From Couchioplanes azureus (GTDB lineage Bacteria; Actinomycetota; Actinomycetes; Mycobacteriales; Micromonosporaceae), in the NCBI RefSeq assembly GCF_014648355.1, contig NZ_BMQY01000001.1, forward strand, positions 1 to 64,000: DNA of 64,000 nucleotides, in the 5' to 3' direction. Position numbers and translations under genes: made by a program. Below the pieces are notes generated by a model that saw only the letters and a list, made by a program, of their open reading frames with translations, was not told the origin of the DNA and did not search any database. Shown piece by piece: positions 12,578 to 20,748 of the stretch. Numbering within the stretch: position 1 is the first letter of the stretch; each line of letters begins with the position of its first letter.

Positions 12578-13195
12578 TCAGCCGGGGAGGGCCAGGGCCT
12601 TGCGCAGGTAGGGCAGGTCCTGCGGCCCCGACCACCGGAAACCGAGCAGCTTGGCCGCCCGGGCCCCGCGGATCACCCGGTCGTCGTCGTCCACGAAGAG
12701 CACCCAGGGCGCGTCGACGCCCAGGGTGGCGGTGGCCTGGGCGAAGAACTCGGGGGCCGGCTTGTGGATCTTCAGCTCCCAGGAGCTGACCACCGCGTCG
12801 AACTCGCCGGTGAGGCCGAGGGAGTCGAGGTCCTCGCGGAGCCGGTCGGTCGCGTTGGTGGCCAGTGCCACCGGGCGTCCCGCCGCGCGGACCTCCCGGA
12901 CGAACGCCAGGGCCTCCGGGTCCACCGTGCCGCGGTGCTGCTGCCACCGGGCGACCGCGGCGGTGGCCTCGTCCTCCGGCAGCGGGAGGCGCTTGGCGAC
13001 GAGGTACATCCACTCCGCGTCGGTGATCTCGCCGGCCACGGCGGGACGGAGGAGATCCCAGGAGAATGCCGTCCGCATCAGCACACCCTCCGGCAGGGAG
13101 TGCTCCGCCTCGGCCGCCGCCGCGACGGCGGGGTCCCAGCGGCGGACCACGCCGTCCAGGTCGATGAGCATGGCCTGGGCGGGTTGGCGCTGCAT
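12578..13195 (-). CDS. HAD-family hydrolase (HAD-IA)
   Basis: A 205-residue haloacid-dehalogenase fold. Motif I is MLIDLDGVVRRW, with the nucleophile in LIDLDG. Motif II is ALATNAT, motif III contains the Lys of KIHKPAPEFF, and motif IV is VLFVDDDDRVIRGA. The cap is inserted after motif I, as in subfamily IA phosphatases. The substrate is unknown. It is convergent with the DinB gene and lies downstream of smc. Confidence 0.88.
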   Translation of the reverse strand: MQRQPAQAMLIDLDGVVRRWDPAVAAAAEAEHSLPEGVLMRTAFSWDLLRPAVAGEITDAEWMYLVAKRLPLPEDEATAAVARWQQHRGTVDPEALAFVREVRAAGRPVALATNATDRLREDLDSLGLTGEFDAVVSSWELKIHKPAPEFFAQATATLGVDAPWVLFVDDDDRVIRGARAAKLLGFRWSGPQDLPYLRKALALPG

Positions 13196-13287
13196 GCGGC
13201 GAACGATCCTCTCTCCACGTTTTCCCCAAGATTACGCCGCGCCCGGCACGCGGTTCCGGCCACCTCGGCCGGGAGACCATCCGGCGT

Positions 13288-16200
13288 TCAGTCCTCCTGC
13301 TCGCGGTTCAGCCGCTGGCTGATCACCTGCGTGACGCCGGAGCGCATCGTCACGCCGTACAGGGCGTCGGCGACCTCCATCGTCCGCTTCTGGTGGGTGA
13401 TGATCAGGAGCTGGCTCTTCTCCCGGAGCTGCTGGAAGAGCGTGATCAGACGCCCCAGGTTGACGTCGTCCAGCGCCGCCTCGACCTCGTCCATGATGTA
13501 GAAGGGGCTGGGACGGGCGCGGAAGATGGCGCAGAGCATCGCCACCGCCGTCAGAGACCTCTCGCCACCCGAGAGCAGGGACAGGCGTTTGATCTTCTTG
13601 CCGGGCGGGCGGGCCTCGACCTCGACGCCGGTCGTCAGCATGTCTTCCGGGTCGGTCAGCACCAGGCGGCCCTCGCCGCCCGGGAAGAGCACCTGGAACA
13701 CCGTCTGGAACTCGCGGGCGGTGTCCTCGAAGGCCGACGTGAAGACCTCCAGGATGCGGTCGTCCACGTCCTTGACCACGGTGAGCAGATCCTTGCGGGT
13801 GGCCTTGAGGTCCTCCAGCTGGTCCGACAGGAACTTGAACCGCTCCTCCAGCGCCGCGAACTCCTCCAGGGCGAGCGGGTTGACCTTGCCGAGCAGGGCC
13901 AGGTCGCGTTCCGCCTTGTTGGCGCGCTTCTCCTGGGTGGGGCGGTGGAACGGCACCGGCTCCGGTACGTCCTTGCCGTCCTTCTCCGCCTGCGCCACCT
14001 CGGCCTGCGTCGGCGGTACGAGCTGGTCGGGCCCGTACTCGGCGACGAGGGTGTCGACGTCGAGGGAGAAGTCCTCGGCCGCCTTCGCCTCGAGCTGCTC
14101 GATGCGCATCCGTTGCTCGGCGCGGGCCACCTCGTCGCGGTGGACCTCGCTGGTGAGGCGTTCGAGCTCGGCGACGAGACGCTTGGCGGAGGCGCGTACC
14201 TCCGACAGCTCCGCCTCGCGGGCCGTACGCGCGCGGGCCAGCTCGTCGCGCACCTCGACCGCGGCGGCCAGCGAGACCGCCACCCGGGCCAGCGCCGACG
14301 CCGCGCCCAGCGCGACCGCCTTGGCGACCTCCGCACCGCGGGCGCGGGCCGCCCGGCGGGCCGCGGCCCGTTCCCGGGCCTGGCGTTCGGCGTTGGCCTG
14401 GCGCAGCAGCGAGTCGGCCCGTCCGGCGATCGAGGAGACGCGCTCCTCCGCCGTACGCACGGCGAGCCGCACCTCCATCTCGTTCTGACGGGCCTGGGGC
14501 ACGAGCGCGGCGAGCCGGTCGCGTTCCTCGGTGGACGGCTCCTCGTCGATCGGCGTGGCCTCGGCGAGCCGCAGCCGCTCCTCCAGCTCGGTGAGGCCGG
14601 CGAGATCCCGGTCGCGGTTGGCCTCGGCCTTCTGCCGGGAGGCGCCGAGCCGCTCGGACTCGGCGTGCGCGGAGCGGGCGGCGGCGCCCAGCTCGGCGAG
14701 GCGGCGGGCGGCGGCGTTGCGTTCGCCCTCGGCGGCGCGCTTGGCGGCGGCGGCGACGTTGACCGCTTCCTTGTGCTCGGCGACCGCGGCGCGGGCCTCG
14801 GCGAGCCGGTCCTCGAGCTCCGCGATGGACTGCTCGGCGGCCTCCCGGTTGGCGCGGGCCTCGTCGACGGCGGCCTGCACCTCGATGTAGCTGGTGGCCT
14901 TGCCGGATCCGCCCGCCGCGGCGTGGGCGCCGAGGACGTCGCCGTCGGGGGTGACGGCGCGCAGCTCGGCGTTCTGGGCCACCAGCCGGGAGGCGGCGGC
15001 GAGGTCCGGCACGAGGACGACGTCGCGCAGGGCGCGGTGCAGTGCCGGGCGGATGGTGTCGGGACAGTCGATGACGTCGGGCGCCCAGGCCGCGCCTTCC
15101 GGCAGCGACGGCCGCAGCGAGTCGAGCGACCCCTGCATGCCCGGCGTCGCGGGACTCGCGACGACCAGGGCGGCACGGCCCGCGTCGGAGATCTTGAGCG
15201 TACGCATGGCCTCGACGGCCTCGTCGATCCCGCTGAGGGCGACCGCGTCGGCGAGCGCGCCCAGCGCCGCCGCGAGCGCGGCCTCGTGACCGGGCCGGAC
15301 GGTCAGCATCGACGCGAGGCTGCCGAGCAGGCCGGGCACCTGGTCCGCCCGGCCGAGCAGCGCGCCCGCGCCGTCCTTGCGCTTGAGGCCGAGGGCGAGC
15401 GCCTCCTCGCGGGCCTTCCAGCTCGCGGCGTCCCGCTCGGCGGTGCGCTCGGCGTCGGAGAGCTCCTTGACCACGGCGGCGGCGCGGTCGTGCGCGGCGA
15501 CCGCCTCCGCGTGCCGGGCGTCCAGCTCGGCGTTGTCGCGGTCGGCCTCGGTCGACTCCGCGGAGACCGCGTCGACCTCCGCCTGGGCGGCCTCGGCGCG
15601 CTTCAGGGCGTCGGTGTGCGCGGCGGCGAGGCGCTCGATCTCCTCGGCGGCGCTTCCGGTCCGGGCCCGGGCCGCGTTCACCTGCCCGGTCAGCTTGGCG
15701 AGGCCCTCACGCCGGTCGGCGATCGCCTTCGCCGCCGTACGCAGGGCGCCCTCGGCCGCCGCGAGCTGGCGTTCCAGCTCCTGGCGGTGCTCGACCGCCT
15801 CGGCCAGCCGCATCTGGTCCTCGGTCAGCGCCTCGCGCAGCTCCTCCTCCTGCTCGCGCACCCGCTCGGCCTCGGCCACCAGCTGGTCGGGGTCGCGGCC
15901 GGTGCGCTCGTCGTCGGGCGTGGCGGCGAGGTGGCGCAGCCGCTCGGTGGCGAGCTGCTCGGTGGAGCGGAACCGTTCCTGCAGGGTGGACAGCTTGTAC
16001 CAGGTGTCCTGCGCCGCCTGGAGCAGCGGGGCGTCCTCGGCGTGCTGGGCCTCGAGGTCGGCGAGCCAGCGCTGCACCTCGCGGTTCTCGTCCTCGACCT
16101 GCTGCCGGCGCTCGCGCATCGCCGACTCGTCGGCGATCTCCTTGTCCAGGGTGGTCCGCAGGGTGTGCAGGTCGTCGGCGAGCAGCCGCAGCCGGGCGTC

Positions 16201-16869
16201 GCGCAGGTCGGCCTGGATCCCGGCGGCGCGGCGGGCGACCTCGGCCTGCTTGCCCAGCGGCTTGAGCTGGCGGCGCAGCTCGGCGGTGAGGTCGTTGAGC
16301 CGGTTGAGGTTGGTCTGCATCGCGTCGAGCTTGCGGATCGCCTTCTCTTTGCGCTTGCGATGCTTGAGGACGCCGGCGGCCTCCTCGATGAAGGCGCGGC
16401 GGTCCTCGGGCTTGGCGTGCAGCATGGCGTCGAGCCGGCCCTGGCCGACGATGATGTGCATCTCCCGGCCGATGCCGGAGTCGCTGAGCAGTTCCTGAAT
16501 GTCGAGCAGGCGGCAGGAGCTGCCGTTGATCTCGTACTCGCTCTCGCCGGACCGGAACATCCGCCGGGTGATCGACACCTCGGTGTAGTCGATGGGCAGC
16601 GCCCCGTCGCCGTTGTCGATCGTGAGCGTCACCTCGGCGCGGCCGAGCGGCGCCCGCCCGGCGGTGCCGGCGAAGATCACGTCCTCCATCTTGCCGCCGC
16701 GCAGCGCCTTGGCACCCTGCTCACCGAGGACCCAGGCGATGGCGTCGACGACGTTGGACTTGCCGGAGCCGTTGGGGCCCACCACACAGGTAATGCCCGG
16801 CTCCAGCCGCAGCGTCGTTGCGGAGGCGAAGGACTTGAAGCCCTTGACCGTCAGGCTCTTGAGGTGCAC
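13288..16869 (-). CDS. smc: Chromosome segregation ATPase SMC
   Basis: A condensin subunit of 1193 residues. The N-terminal Walker A is GPNGSGKSN (near 32-40) and the Q-loop follows in DAIAWVLGEQG. Two long coiled-coil arms rich in Ala/Glu/Arg flank a hinge at roughly 510-640. The C-terminal ABC signature is LSGGERSLTAVAML and Walker B is FYIMDEVEAALDD. The GTG at 16869 is chosen because MHLKSLTVKGFKSF is the invariant N-terminus and GGAG lies 4 bases upstream. Codon use is typical of the window. It works with ScpAB in chromosome organisation. Confidence 0.97.
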   Translation of the reverse strand: MHLKSLTVKGFKSFASATTLRLEPGITCVVGPNGSGKSNVVDAIAWVLGEQGAKALRGGKMEDVIFAGTAGRAPLGRAEVTLTIDNGDGALPIDYTEVSITRRMFRSGESEYEINGSSCRLLDIQELLSDSGIGREMHIIVGQGRLDAMLHAKPEDRRAFIEEAAGVLKHRKRKEKAIRKLDAMQTNLNRLNDLTAELRRQLKPLGKQAEVARRAAGIQADLRDARLRLLADDLHTLRTTLDKEIADESAMRERRQQVEDENREVQRWLADLEAQHAEDAPLLQAAQDTWYKLSTLQERFRSTEQLATERLRHLAATPDDERTGRDPDQLVAEAERVREQEEELREALTEDQMRLAEAVEHRQELERQLAAAEGALRTAAKAIADRREGLAKLTGQVNAARARTGSAAEEIERLAAAHTDALKRAEAAQAEVDAVSAESTEADRDNAELDARHAEAVAAHDRAAAVVKELSDAERTAERDAASWKAREEALALGLKRKDGAGALLGRADQVPGLLGSLASMLTVRPGHEAALAAALGALADAVALSGIDEAVEAMRTLKISDAGRAALVVASPATPGMQGSLDSLRPSLPEGAAWAPDVIDCPDTIRPALHRALRDVVLVPDLAAASRLVAQNAELRAVTPDGDVLGAHAAAGGSGKATSYIEVQAAVDEARANREAAEQSIAELEDRLAEARAAVAEHKEAVNVAAAAKRAAEGERNAAARRLAELGAAARSAHAESERLGASRQKAEANRDRDLAGLTELEERLRLAEATPIDEEPSTEERDRLAALVPQARQNEMEVRLAVRTAEERVSSIAGRADSLLRQANAERQARERAAARRAARARGAEVAKAVALGAASALARVAVSLAAAVEVRDELARARTAREAELSEVRASAKRLVAELERLTSEVHRDEVARAEQRMRIEQLEAKAAEDFSLDVDTLVAEYGPDQLVPPTQAEVAQAEKDGKDVPEPVPFHRPTQEKRANKAERDLALLGKVNPLALEEFAALEERFKFLSDQLEDLKATRKDLLTVVKDVDDRILEVFTSAFEDTAREFQTVFQVLFPGGEGRLVLTDPEDMLTTGVEVEARPPGKKIKRLSLLSGGERSLTAVAMLCAIFRARPSPFYIMDEVEAALDDVNLGRLITLFQQLREKSQLLIITHQKRTMEVADALYGVTMRSGVTQVISQRLNREQED

Positions 16870-17344
16870 GGGACTCCGGGGGTCGCGGTTAGCTCTCCGG
16901 CAGCAGGTTACCCGCAGGTGCGGGCCATGTCCGTGCACGCCGCGCGTCCCGGATCCTGTCCGTCTGCGGCGTTGGCGCCCGGTTGTCCTTTTCGGCGGAC
17001 CGGAGGCATGGCGGCATCCACGCGCAAAGCGACGAAGCCGGCGCGAACAGCGAGGAAAACGGCCCGAAGTTGGCACGCCACCGCGCAGGGAGGCGAACAG
17101 GCCGCGGCACCCGGCGAAAAAGGGGGTGCCCGCCGACGGCAGGCGCAGCGTGCGGTTGCCACGCGGGCTCGAAGCGCCGGGCGCCTGCGTGAAAAGTGGC
17201 AGCTCCACCCGGGCGCAAAAGGATGTGCGCCGCTACCGCAAAAAGATGCGCGCCGCCACGTGTGTCTGTGGAGGCGCGCTTTTCTGTTTGCGTTGCCTGG
17301 TGCGAGGGGACTGCGGGGCGCCCGGTCGCGGCGCCGCGCGGAGC
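16870..17344. other. 475-bp spacer upstream of smc
   Basis: No convincing gene is seen. The + strand holds a Lys/Arg/Ala-rich open frame from about 17009, but GGAGG is only one base from its ATG and the composition looks non-coding. The smc promoter must lie here. Short A-runs recur at 17024, 17055, 17115, 17192, 17214 and 17239. A hairpin terminator occupies the right end. Confidence 0.5.
17248..17283. terminator. Bidirectional hairpin terminator
   Basis: A 7-bp GC stem (17248-17254 with 17273-17279), one mismatch, then a 4-bp inner stem. TTTT follows on the + strand. A run of five A (T on the minus strand) lies a few bases beyond the other side. It probably ends the 64-residue gene to its right on the minus strand. 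Confidence 0.7.
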
Positions 17345-17539
17345 TCAGGTCAGCGCGGGCTCGGTCAGCCGCATCAGATCGTCCGCCTCCGCGGCCGCCG
17401 CCGCGAGACGATCGTTCTCCGCCCGCAGGCGTGTGATCTCGAACTCCATAGCCTGCACCCTGGAACGCAGCCGGGTGACCTCGTCGAGCAGGCGCCGGTC
17501 GGGCGCCGCACCTACGTGGCCGTAGAGGGCCTTCGCCAT
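17345..17539 (-). CDS. Small conserved coiled-coil protein
   Basis: A 64-residue protein beginning MAKALYGHVGAAPDRRLLDE and continuing as a heptad-like helix (VTRLRSRVQAMEFEITRLRAENDRLAAA) with an acidic end. Short proteins with the same MAKAL-GxVG start and coiled coil occur widely in actinobacteria without assigned function. The start is supported by AAGGAG 5 bases upstream. A 5-bp inverted repeat (17553-17568) lies just before the ribosome site. It is probably monocistronic, ended by the 17248-17283 hairpin. Function unknown; oligomerisation through the coil is an inference. Confidence 0.8.
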   Translation of the reverse strand: MAKALYGHVGAAPDRRLLDEVTRLRSRVQAMEFEITRLRAENDRLAAAAAEADDLMRLTEPALT

Positions 17540-17552
17540 GACTTCTCCTTGT

Positions 17553-17568
17553 GAGACACTTGCGTCTC
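17553..17568 (-). promoter_or_regulatory. Inverted repeat before the small coiled-coil gene
   Basis: GAGAC-6-GTCTC lies 13-29 bases upstream of the ATG, next to the ribosome site. The flanks (CTTGT and TTGTGT) are also partly symmetric. It could be an operator or a small RNA hairpin occluding the ribosome site. Confidence 0.4.
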
Positions 17569-17752
17569 TTGTGTAAGCGCTGCCGAAAAGGCCGGCCAAA
17601 CGCGCGCCCAGTGGTTTGCACACCTGCTCCCACGGGCACGCGTGGGGCAGCGCTCTGCACCCGACGAACTTATGTGGGTGGCAGATGTATCCGCGCTCAG
17701 GACTCGACTGAGCACAGATGGGCGCGACTGGCGACTCTTCTATGGTGCGCCG

Positions 17753-17806
17753 ATGACCAGGCTCCGTCAAGCCGTGGACAACGCGCCGACCCCCGTCTAC
17801 CAGTGA
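17753..17806 (+). CDS. Possible 17-residue leaderless ORF
   Basis: ATG is preceded by TATGGT with a 6-base spacer, the leaderless-promoter arrangement seen for other genes here. It encodes MTRLRQAVDNAPTPVYQ and stops at TGA 17804-17806. Codons are GC-rich at third positions. A second tiny frame (17718-17754) ends in an ATGA overlap with it. It could be a real small peptide, the decayed start of a gene, or chance. It lies in the 300-bp gap between the two flanking minus-strand genes, where nothing else is seen. Confidence 0.25.
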   Translation: MTRLRQAVDNAPTPVYQ

Positions 17807-17840
17807 ATCACGCCACCTTGGCACGCCGCCCACGCTTGGA

Positions 17841-18059
17841 TCAAGCCGTTTCTTCGTCCGGGTGACGGTCGCCGAGGTCGGCGACCACACCGCGCCACGC
17901 GATGGTGACGGCATGCAGCAGTTGATCGAAGGCGGAATCCATGGCGGCGAGGACCGCGTCCGCCCGGTCCTCGCCGGCGAGCCGATCGAGCAGCACCTGC
18001 TGCCGCTCCAGGTACCGATCGCAGTCGCGCAACAGTTCGAGGTGCCTCGGGTCGAGCAT
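17841..18059 (-). CDS. Small helical hypothetical protein
   Basis: A 72-residue frame starting MLDPRHLELLRDCDRYLERQ, amphipathic and helical throughout, with an acidic C-terminus (DLGDRHPDEETA). The ATG at 18059 has no strong Shine-Dalgarno; a TTG 33 bases earlier is an alternative. Composition looks like a real soluble protein (balanced Asp/Glu/Arg, hydrophobics spaced for helices), but no family is recognised. The intergenic stretch to its right carries the promoter region of the CAP gene. Confidence 0.5.
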   Translation of the reverse strand: MLDPRHLELLRDCDRYLERQQVLLDRLAGEDRADAVLAAMDSAFDQLLHAVTIAWRGVVADLGDRHPDEETA

Positions 18060-18278
18060 GCCTGTCGGATACCGGGTCCGGAGCGCCGGCAAACGCCGTC
18101 GGACCCCGTCGAGCCGTGCGGCGGCGCAACCACGCCGAAAGGCCGAACCCGAAGTGGTGGGTCCGTGCCCGAACGGAGTCTTAGATCTTCCTTAGCTGGT
18201 TTGCCGCCTATCGGCCGGACTGCTTACCGTCGCCCGGGTCGAATTTCCTCGATCCCTGGGGACCACGGAGGCAGGACT

Positions 18279-19124
18279 TTGCGCGGGCCGATCGAGCAGA
18301 CCGACCGGGAACAGCACGCGGCGATCGAGCGGGAACAGCGCGCGGGATGGGCCGGACGGCACCGCGGACGGCGGCCGATGCCGCCGGCGGCCCGGCTGAT
18401 CCTGCCGGTCGGCGGCGTACTGGCCGTCCTCGGCGCCGGCGCCGCCTTCCTCCCGTCCGCCTTCACCGGCTCGGGCACTGCCGCCGAGCGACCCGAGGCG
18501 GCCGTCGCCGCCGTAGCGCGCGACGCCGAGGGCGCGACACCGGGCGCCAGCACGGGCACCGCCGGCCAGTCCGCCGCACCGGCCCCGTCCGGCGCGGCGG
18601 CGACGCCCTCCTCGAAGCCGGCCACCACCAAGCCGGCGGCGAAGAAGACCACCGCCGCGCCGGCACCGAAGGCGGCACAGGCGCCGGCGGAGAGCCCGCG
18701 GAAGCCGGCGGCGAGGCCTCCGGTGGCGGCCGGGCTCGCGGGCCAGGAGTCCGAGGTCGTCCGGCTGGTGAACGTCGAGCGGGACCGGGCCGGCTGCGGC
18801 CCGGTGGACCCCGACACCAGGTTGCGTACGGCGATGCGCCTGCACGTCCAGGAGCTCGGCACCCACGACGACCTCTACATCAGCCACGTGAGCGACGACG
18901 GCCGGGACTTCGCCCAGCGGGCGAGGGAGCAGGGCTACGACGATCCGGGCGGCGAGAACGTGGCCCGGGGCCAGCGCGACGCCGCCGCGGTCATGGACGC
19001 GTGGATGAACAGCCCGGGGCACCGCGCCAACATCCTCAACTGCGACTTCAAGGCGATCGGCGCCGGGGCCGTCAAGGGCGTCGACGGGACGATCGTGTGG
19101 GGACAGCTTTTCGGCCGTTCCTGA
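18279..19124 (+). CDS. Membrane-associated CAP/SCP-domain protein
   Basis: A 281-residue envelope protein. The start TTG at 18279 has GGAGG 7 bases upstream; the first ATG is 33 codons later. A charged cytoplasmic N-terminus (about 33 residues) precedes one hydrophobic helix (LILPVGGVLAVLGAGAAFLP). A Pro/Ala/Thr/Lys low-complexity linker (about 70-155) follows, then a CAP domain to the end: VVRLVNVERDRAGCGPV, MRLHVQELG, GENVARGQRDAAAVMDAWMNSPGHRANIL and VWGQLFGRS. The signature His (SPGHRANIL) and two Cys residues expected to form a disulfide are present. It probably acts outside the membrane. It lies just upstream of the Pel-like cluster. Confidence 0.85.
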   Translation: MRGPIEQTDREQHAAIEREQRAGWAGRHRGRRPMPPAARLILPVGGVLAVLGAGAAFLPSAFTGSGTAAERPEAAVAAVARDAEGATPGASTGTAGQSAAPAPSGAAATPSSKPATTKPAAKKTTAAPAPKAAQAPAESPRKPAARPPVAAGLAGQESEVVRLVNVERDRAGCGPVDPDTRLRTAMRLHVQELGTHDDLYISHVSDDGRDFAQRAREQGYDDPGGENVARGQRDAAAVMDAWMNSPGHRANILNCDFKAIGAGAVKGVDGTIVWGQLFGRS

Positions 19125-19257
19125 GCAAAGAGCCCGGATAAACCCGACAAAAGGGCTAAAGATCTGTCGCCTAGCCGACAGGCTCCCCCTCCTTCGCGCC
19201 GCTGCGTCGTTGCAGCCTTCGTGATATCGCCCCCGACGCGCCCGCGGTGCTGACCGC

Positions 19258-20748
19258 ATGCGCATCTGTCTGCTCACCGGGGGCGGCTATCCGTTCCGCC
19301 GGGACGCGCTAGGCGGCTGGTGCCGGACGCTCGTCGACGGTCTCGGCCGGTTCCGCTTCGACCTGGTCACCGTCTCGGACCGCGAGCCGCCCGGCGGTCC
19401 GGCCTATCCGCTGCCCGGCCACGTGAGCTCGGCCCGGACGGTGGCGCTGCCGCGGGAGACGTCGCGGCGCGAGGGCCGGGACGAGCACGCCACGGCGGCG
19501 GCCGTACTGCTGTGCCGGGGGCTGGTGCTCGAGCAGGACGAGGCGTTCGCCCGCGGGCTGATGGGCCTGGCCGTGCTGGCCGAGGGCGGTGGCATGGCCG
19601 CCGGGTCGCCGCTCAACGCCGTACCCCTGGCGGACGTGCTGCTGGAGGCGTGGCGGGCCGGGCGTGCGTCGGGCGCCGACGAGCGGCTGCCGCGGCTCAG
19701 CCTGCGGGACGCGCGGACCGCGGCCACCCTGCTGCGCCACGCCGCGCGGGCGCTGGCCGTACCGTTGCCGCAGGCCGACCTGGTGCACTGCGTGGGCGGC
19801 ACGACCCCGCTGCTGGCCGCGCTGGCCGGCCGTTGGCGGAGCGGGACGCCGTTGCTGCTCACCGAGGCCCGGGCACCGGTGGCCAAGCTGCGGGCGAACG
19901 AGGAGCGGCTGTCCCCCGCCGTGCAGACCGTCCTGCGCCGCTTCCGCCGTGCCGTGGCCCGCACCGGGTACGCCGAGGCCGGGCTGATCGCGCCGCTCAG
20001 CGAGTACCACCACTCCTGGGCGCTGCGGCACGGCGCGGAGCCGGACCGGCTGGTCCCGGTGCCCGCCGGCGTCGACCCGGGTGACTTCCCGTGCGCGCCG
20101 GAGTCGCGCACCCCGCCGGCCGTCGTGTGGGCGGGCAACGGCGGGCCGGAGAGCGGCCTGGGCCACCTGCTGGCCGCGTTCACCCAGGTGGCGGCCGCCG
20201 TGCCCGGGACCGTGCTGCACCTGGTCGGCGTCGCCCGCGCCCACGAGGACCACTGCGCCGAGCAGGTCGAGCGCACCGGGCTCGGCCGGGCGGTCCGCCT
20301 GCACCCGCTGCCCGCCGACCCCCGCGACCGGTACGCCGCGGGCCACCTCGTCGTGCACGTGCCCGGGCCGTCGGATCCCCCGTACCGATTGATCGAGGCC
20401 ATGATGTCGGGCCGCGCGGTGGTCGGGATCGACGTCGGACCCGTCGCCGAGACGCTCGGCGACGCCGGCGTCGTCGTGCCGCAGGGCGACCCCGGCGCGC
20501 TCGCGGCCGCCTGCACCGGGCTGCTCACCGCGCCGGCCCGCCGGCGCGCCCTCGGCGACGCGGCCCGCCGCCGGGCCCTCGCCTGCTTCACCGCGGACCG
20601 GGTGGTGCGGGTCTACGGCGCGCTCTACACCGACCTGGCCGGTCCGGCGCCGGCGCCGTCCTACGAGCTGACCCTGGCCGTTCCCGCCCCCCGCGACGCG
20701 CGCCCGGCCACCGTGCGCTGGCTCGCCGGAGCCGGGGAGGACCGGTGA
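19258..20748 (+). CDS. PelF-like glycosyltransferase (GT4 with DUF3492-type N-terminus)
   Basis: The protein has 496 residues. The N-terminus MRICLLTGGGYPFRRDALGG with WCRTLVDGL...FDLVTVSD matches the PelF/DUF3492 pattern (LL-x2-G-x-YP-x3-GG-x-S-x-W-x3-L-x2-GL). The C-terminal GT-B half has VPAGVDPGDF, VVWAGNGGPESGLGHLLAAF (usually GRxxPxKG; here Lys is missing), and YRLIEAMMSGRAVVGIDVGPVAE with the E-x7-E donor site. In Pel systems PelF polymerises UDP-N-acetylhexosamine into a galactosamine-rich polymer. It is cytoplasmic and is followed by a membrane protein through a 4-base GTGA overlap. Confidence 0.8.
   Translation: MRICLLTGGGYPFRRDALGGWCRTLVDGLGRFRFDLVTVSDREPPGGPAYPLPGHVSSARTVALPRETSRREGRDEHATAAAVLLCRGLVLEQDEAFARGLMGLAVLAEGGGMAAGSPLNAVPLADVLLEAWRAGRASGADERLPRLSLRDARTAATLLRHAARALAVPLPQADLVHCVGGTTPLLAALAGRWRSGTPLLLTEARAPVAKLRANEERLSPAVQTVLRRFRRAVARTGYAEAGLIAPLSEYHHSWALRHGAEPDRLVPVPAGVDPGDFPCAPESRTPPAVVWAGNGGPESGLGHLLAAFTQVAAAVPGTVLHLVGVARAHEDHCAEQVERTGLGRAVRLHPLPADPRDRYAAGHLVVHVPGPSDPPYRLIEAMMSGRAVVGIDVGPVAETLGDAGVVVPQGDPGALAAACTGLLTAPARRRALGDAARRRALACFTADRVVRVYGALYTDLAGPAPAPSYELTLAVPAPRDARPATVRWLAGAGEDR

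Noticed and set aside
13393..17436. 4-kb + strand open frame opposite smc
   Set aside because: Low-complexity Gly/Leu/Arg composition typical of the antisense of a high-GC coiled-coil gene; smc motifs are complete on the other strand.
17009..17436. Lys/Arg/Ala-rich + frame in the smc spacer
   Set aside because: The ribosome site is one base from the ATG, it runs through a terminator hairpin, and the translation shows no domain.
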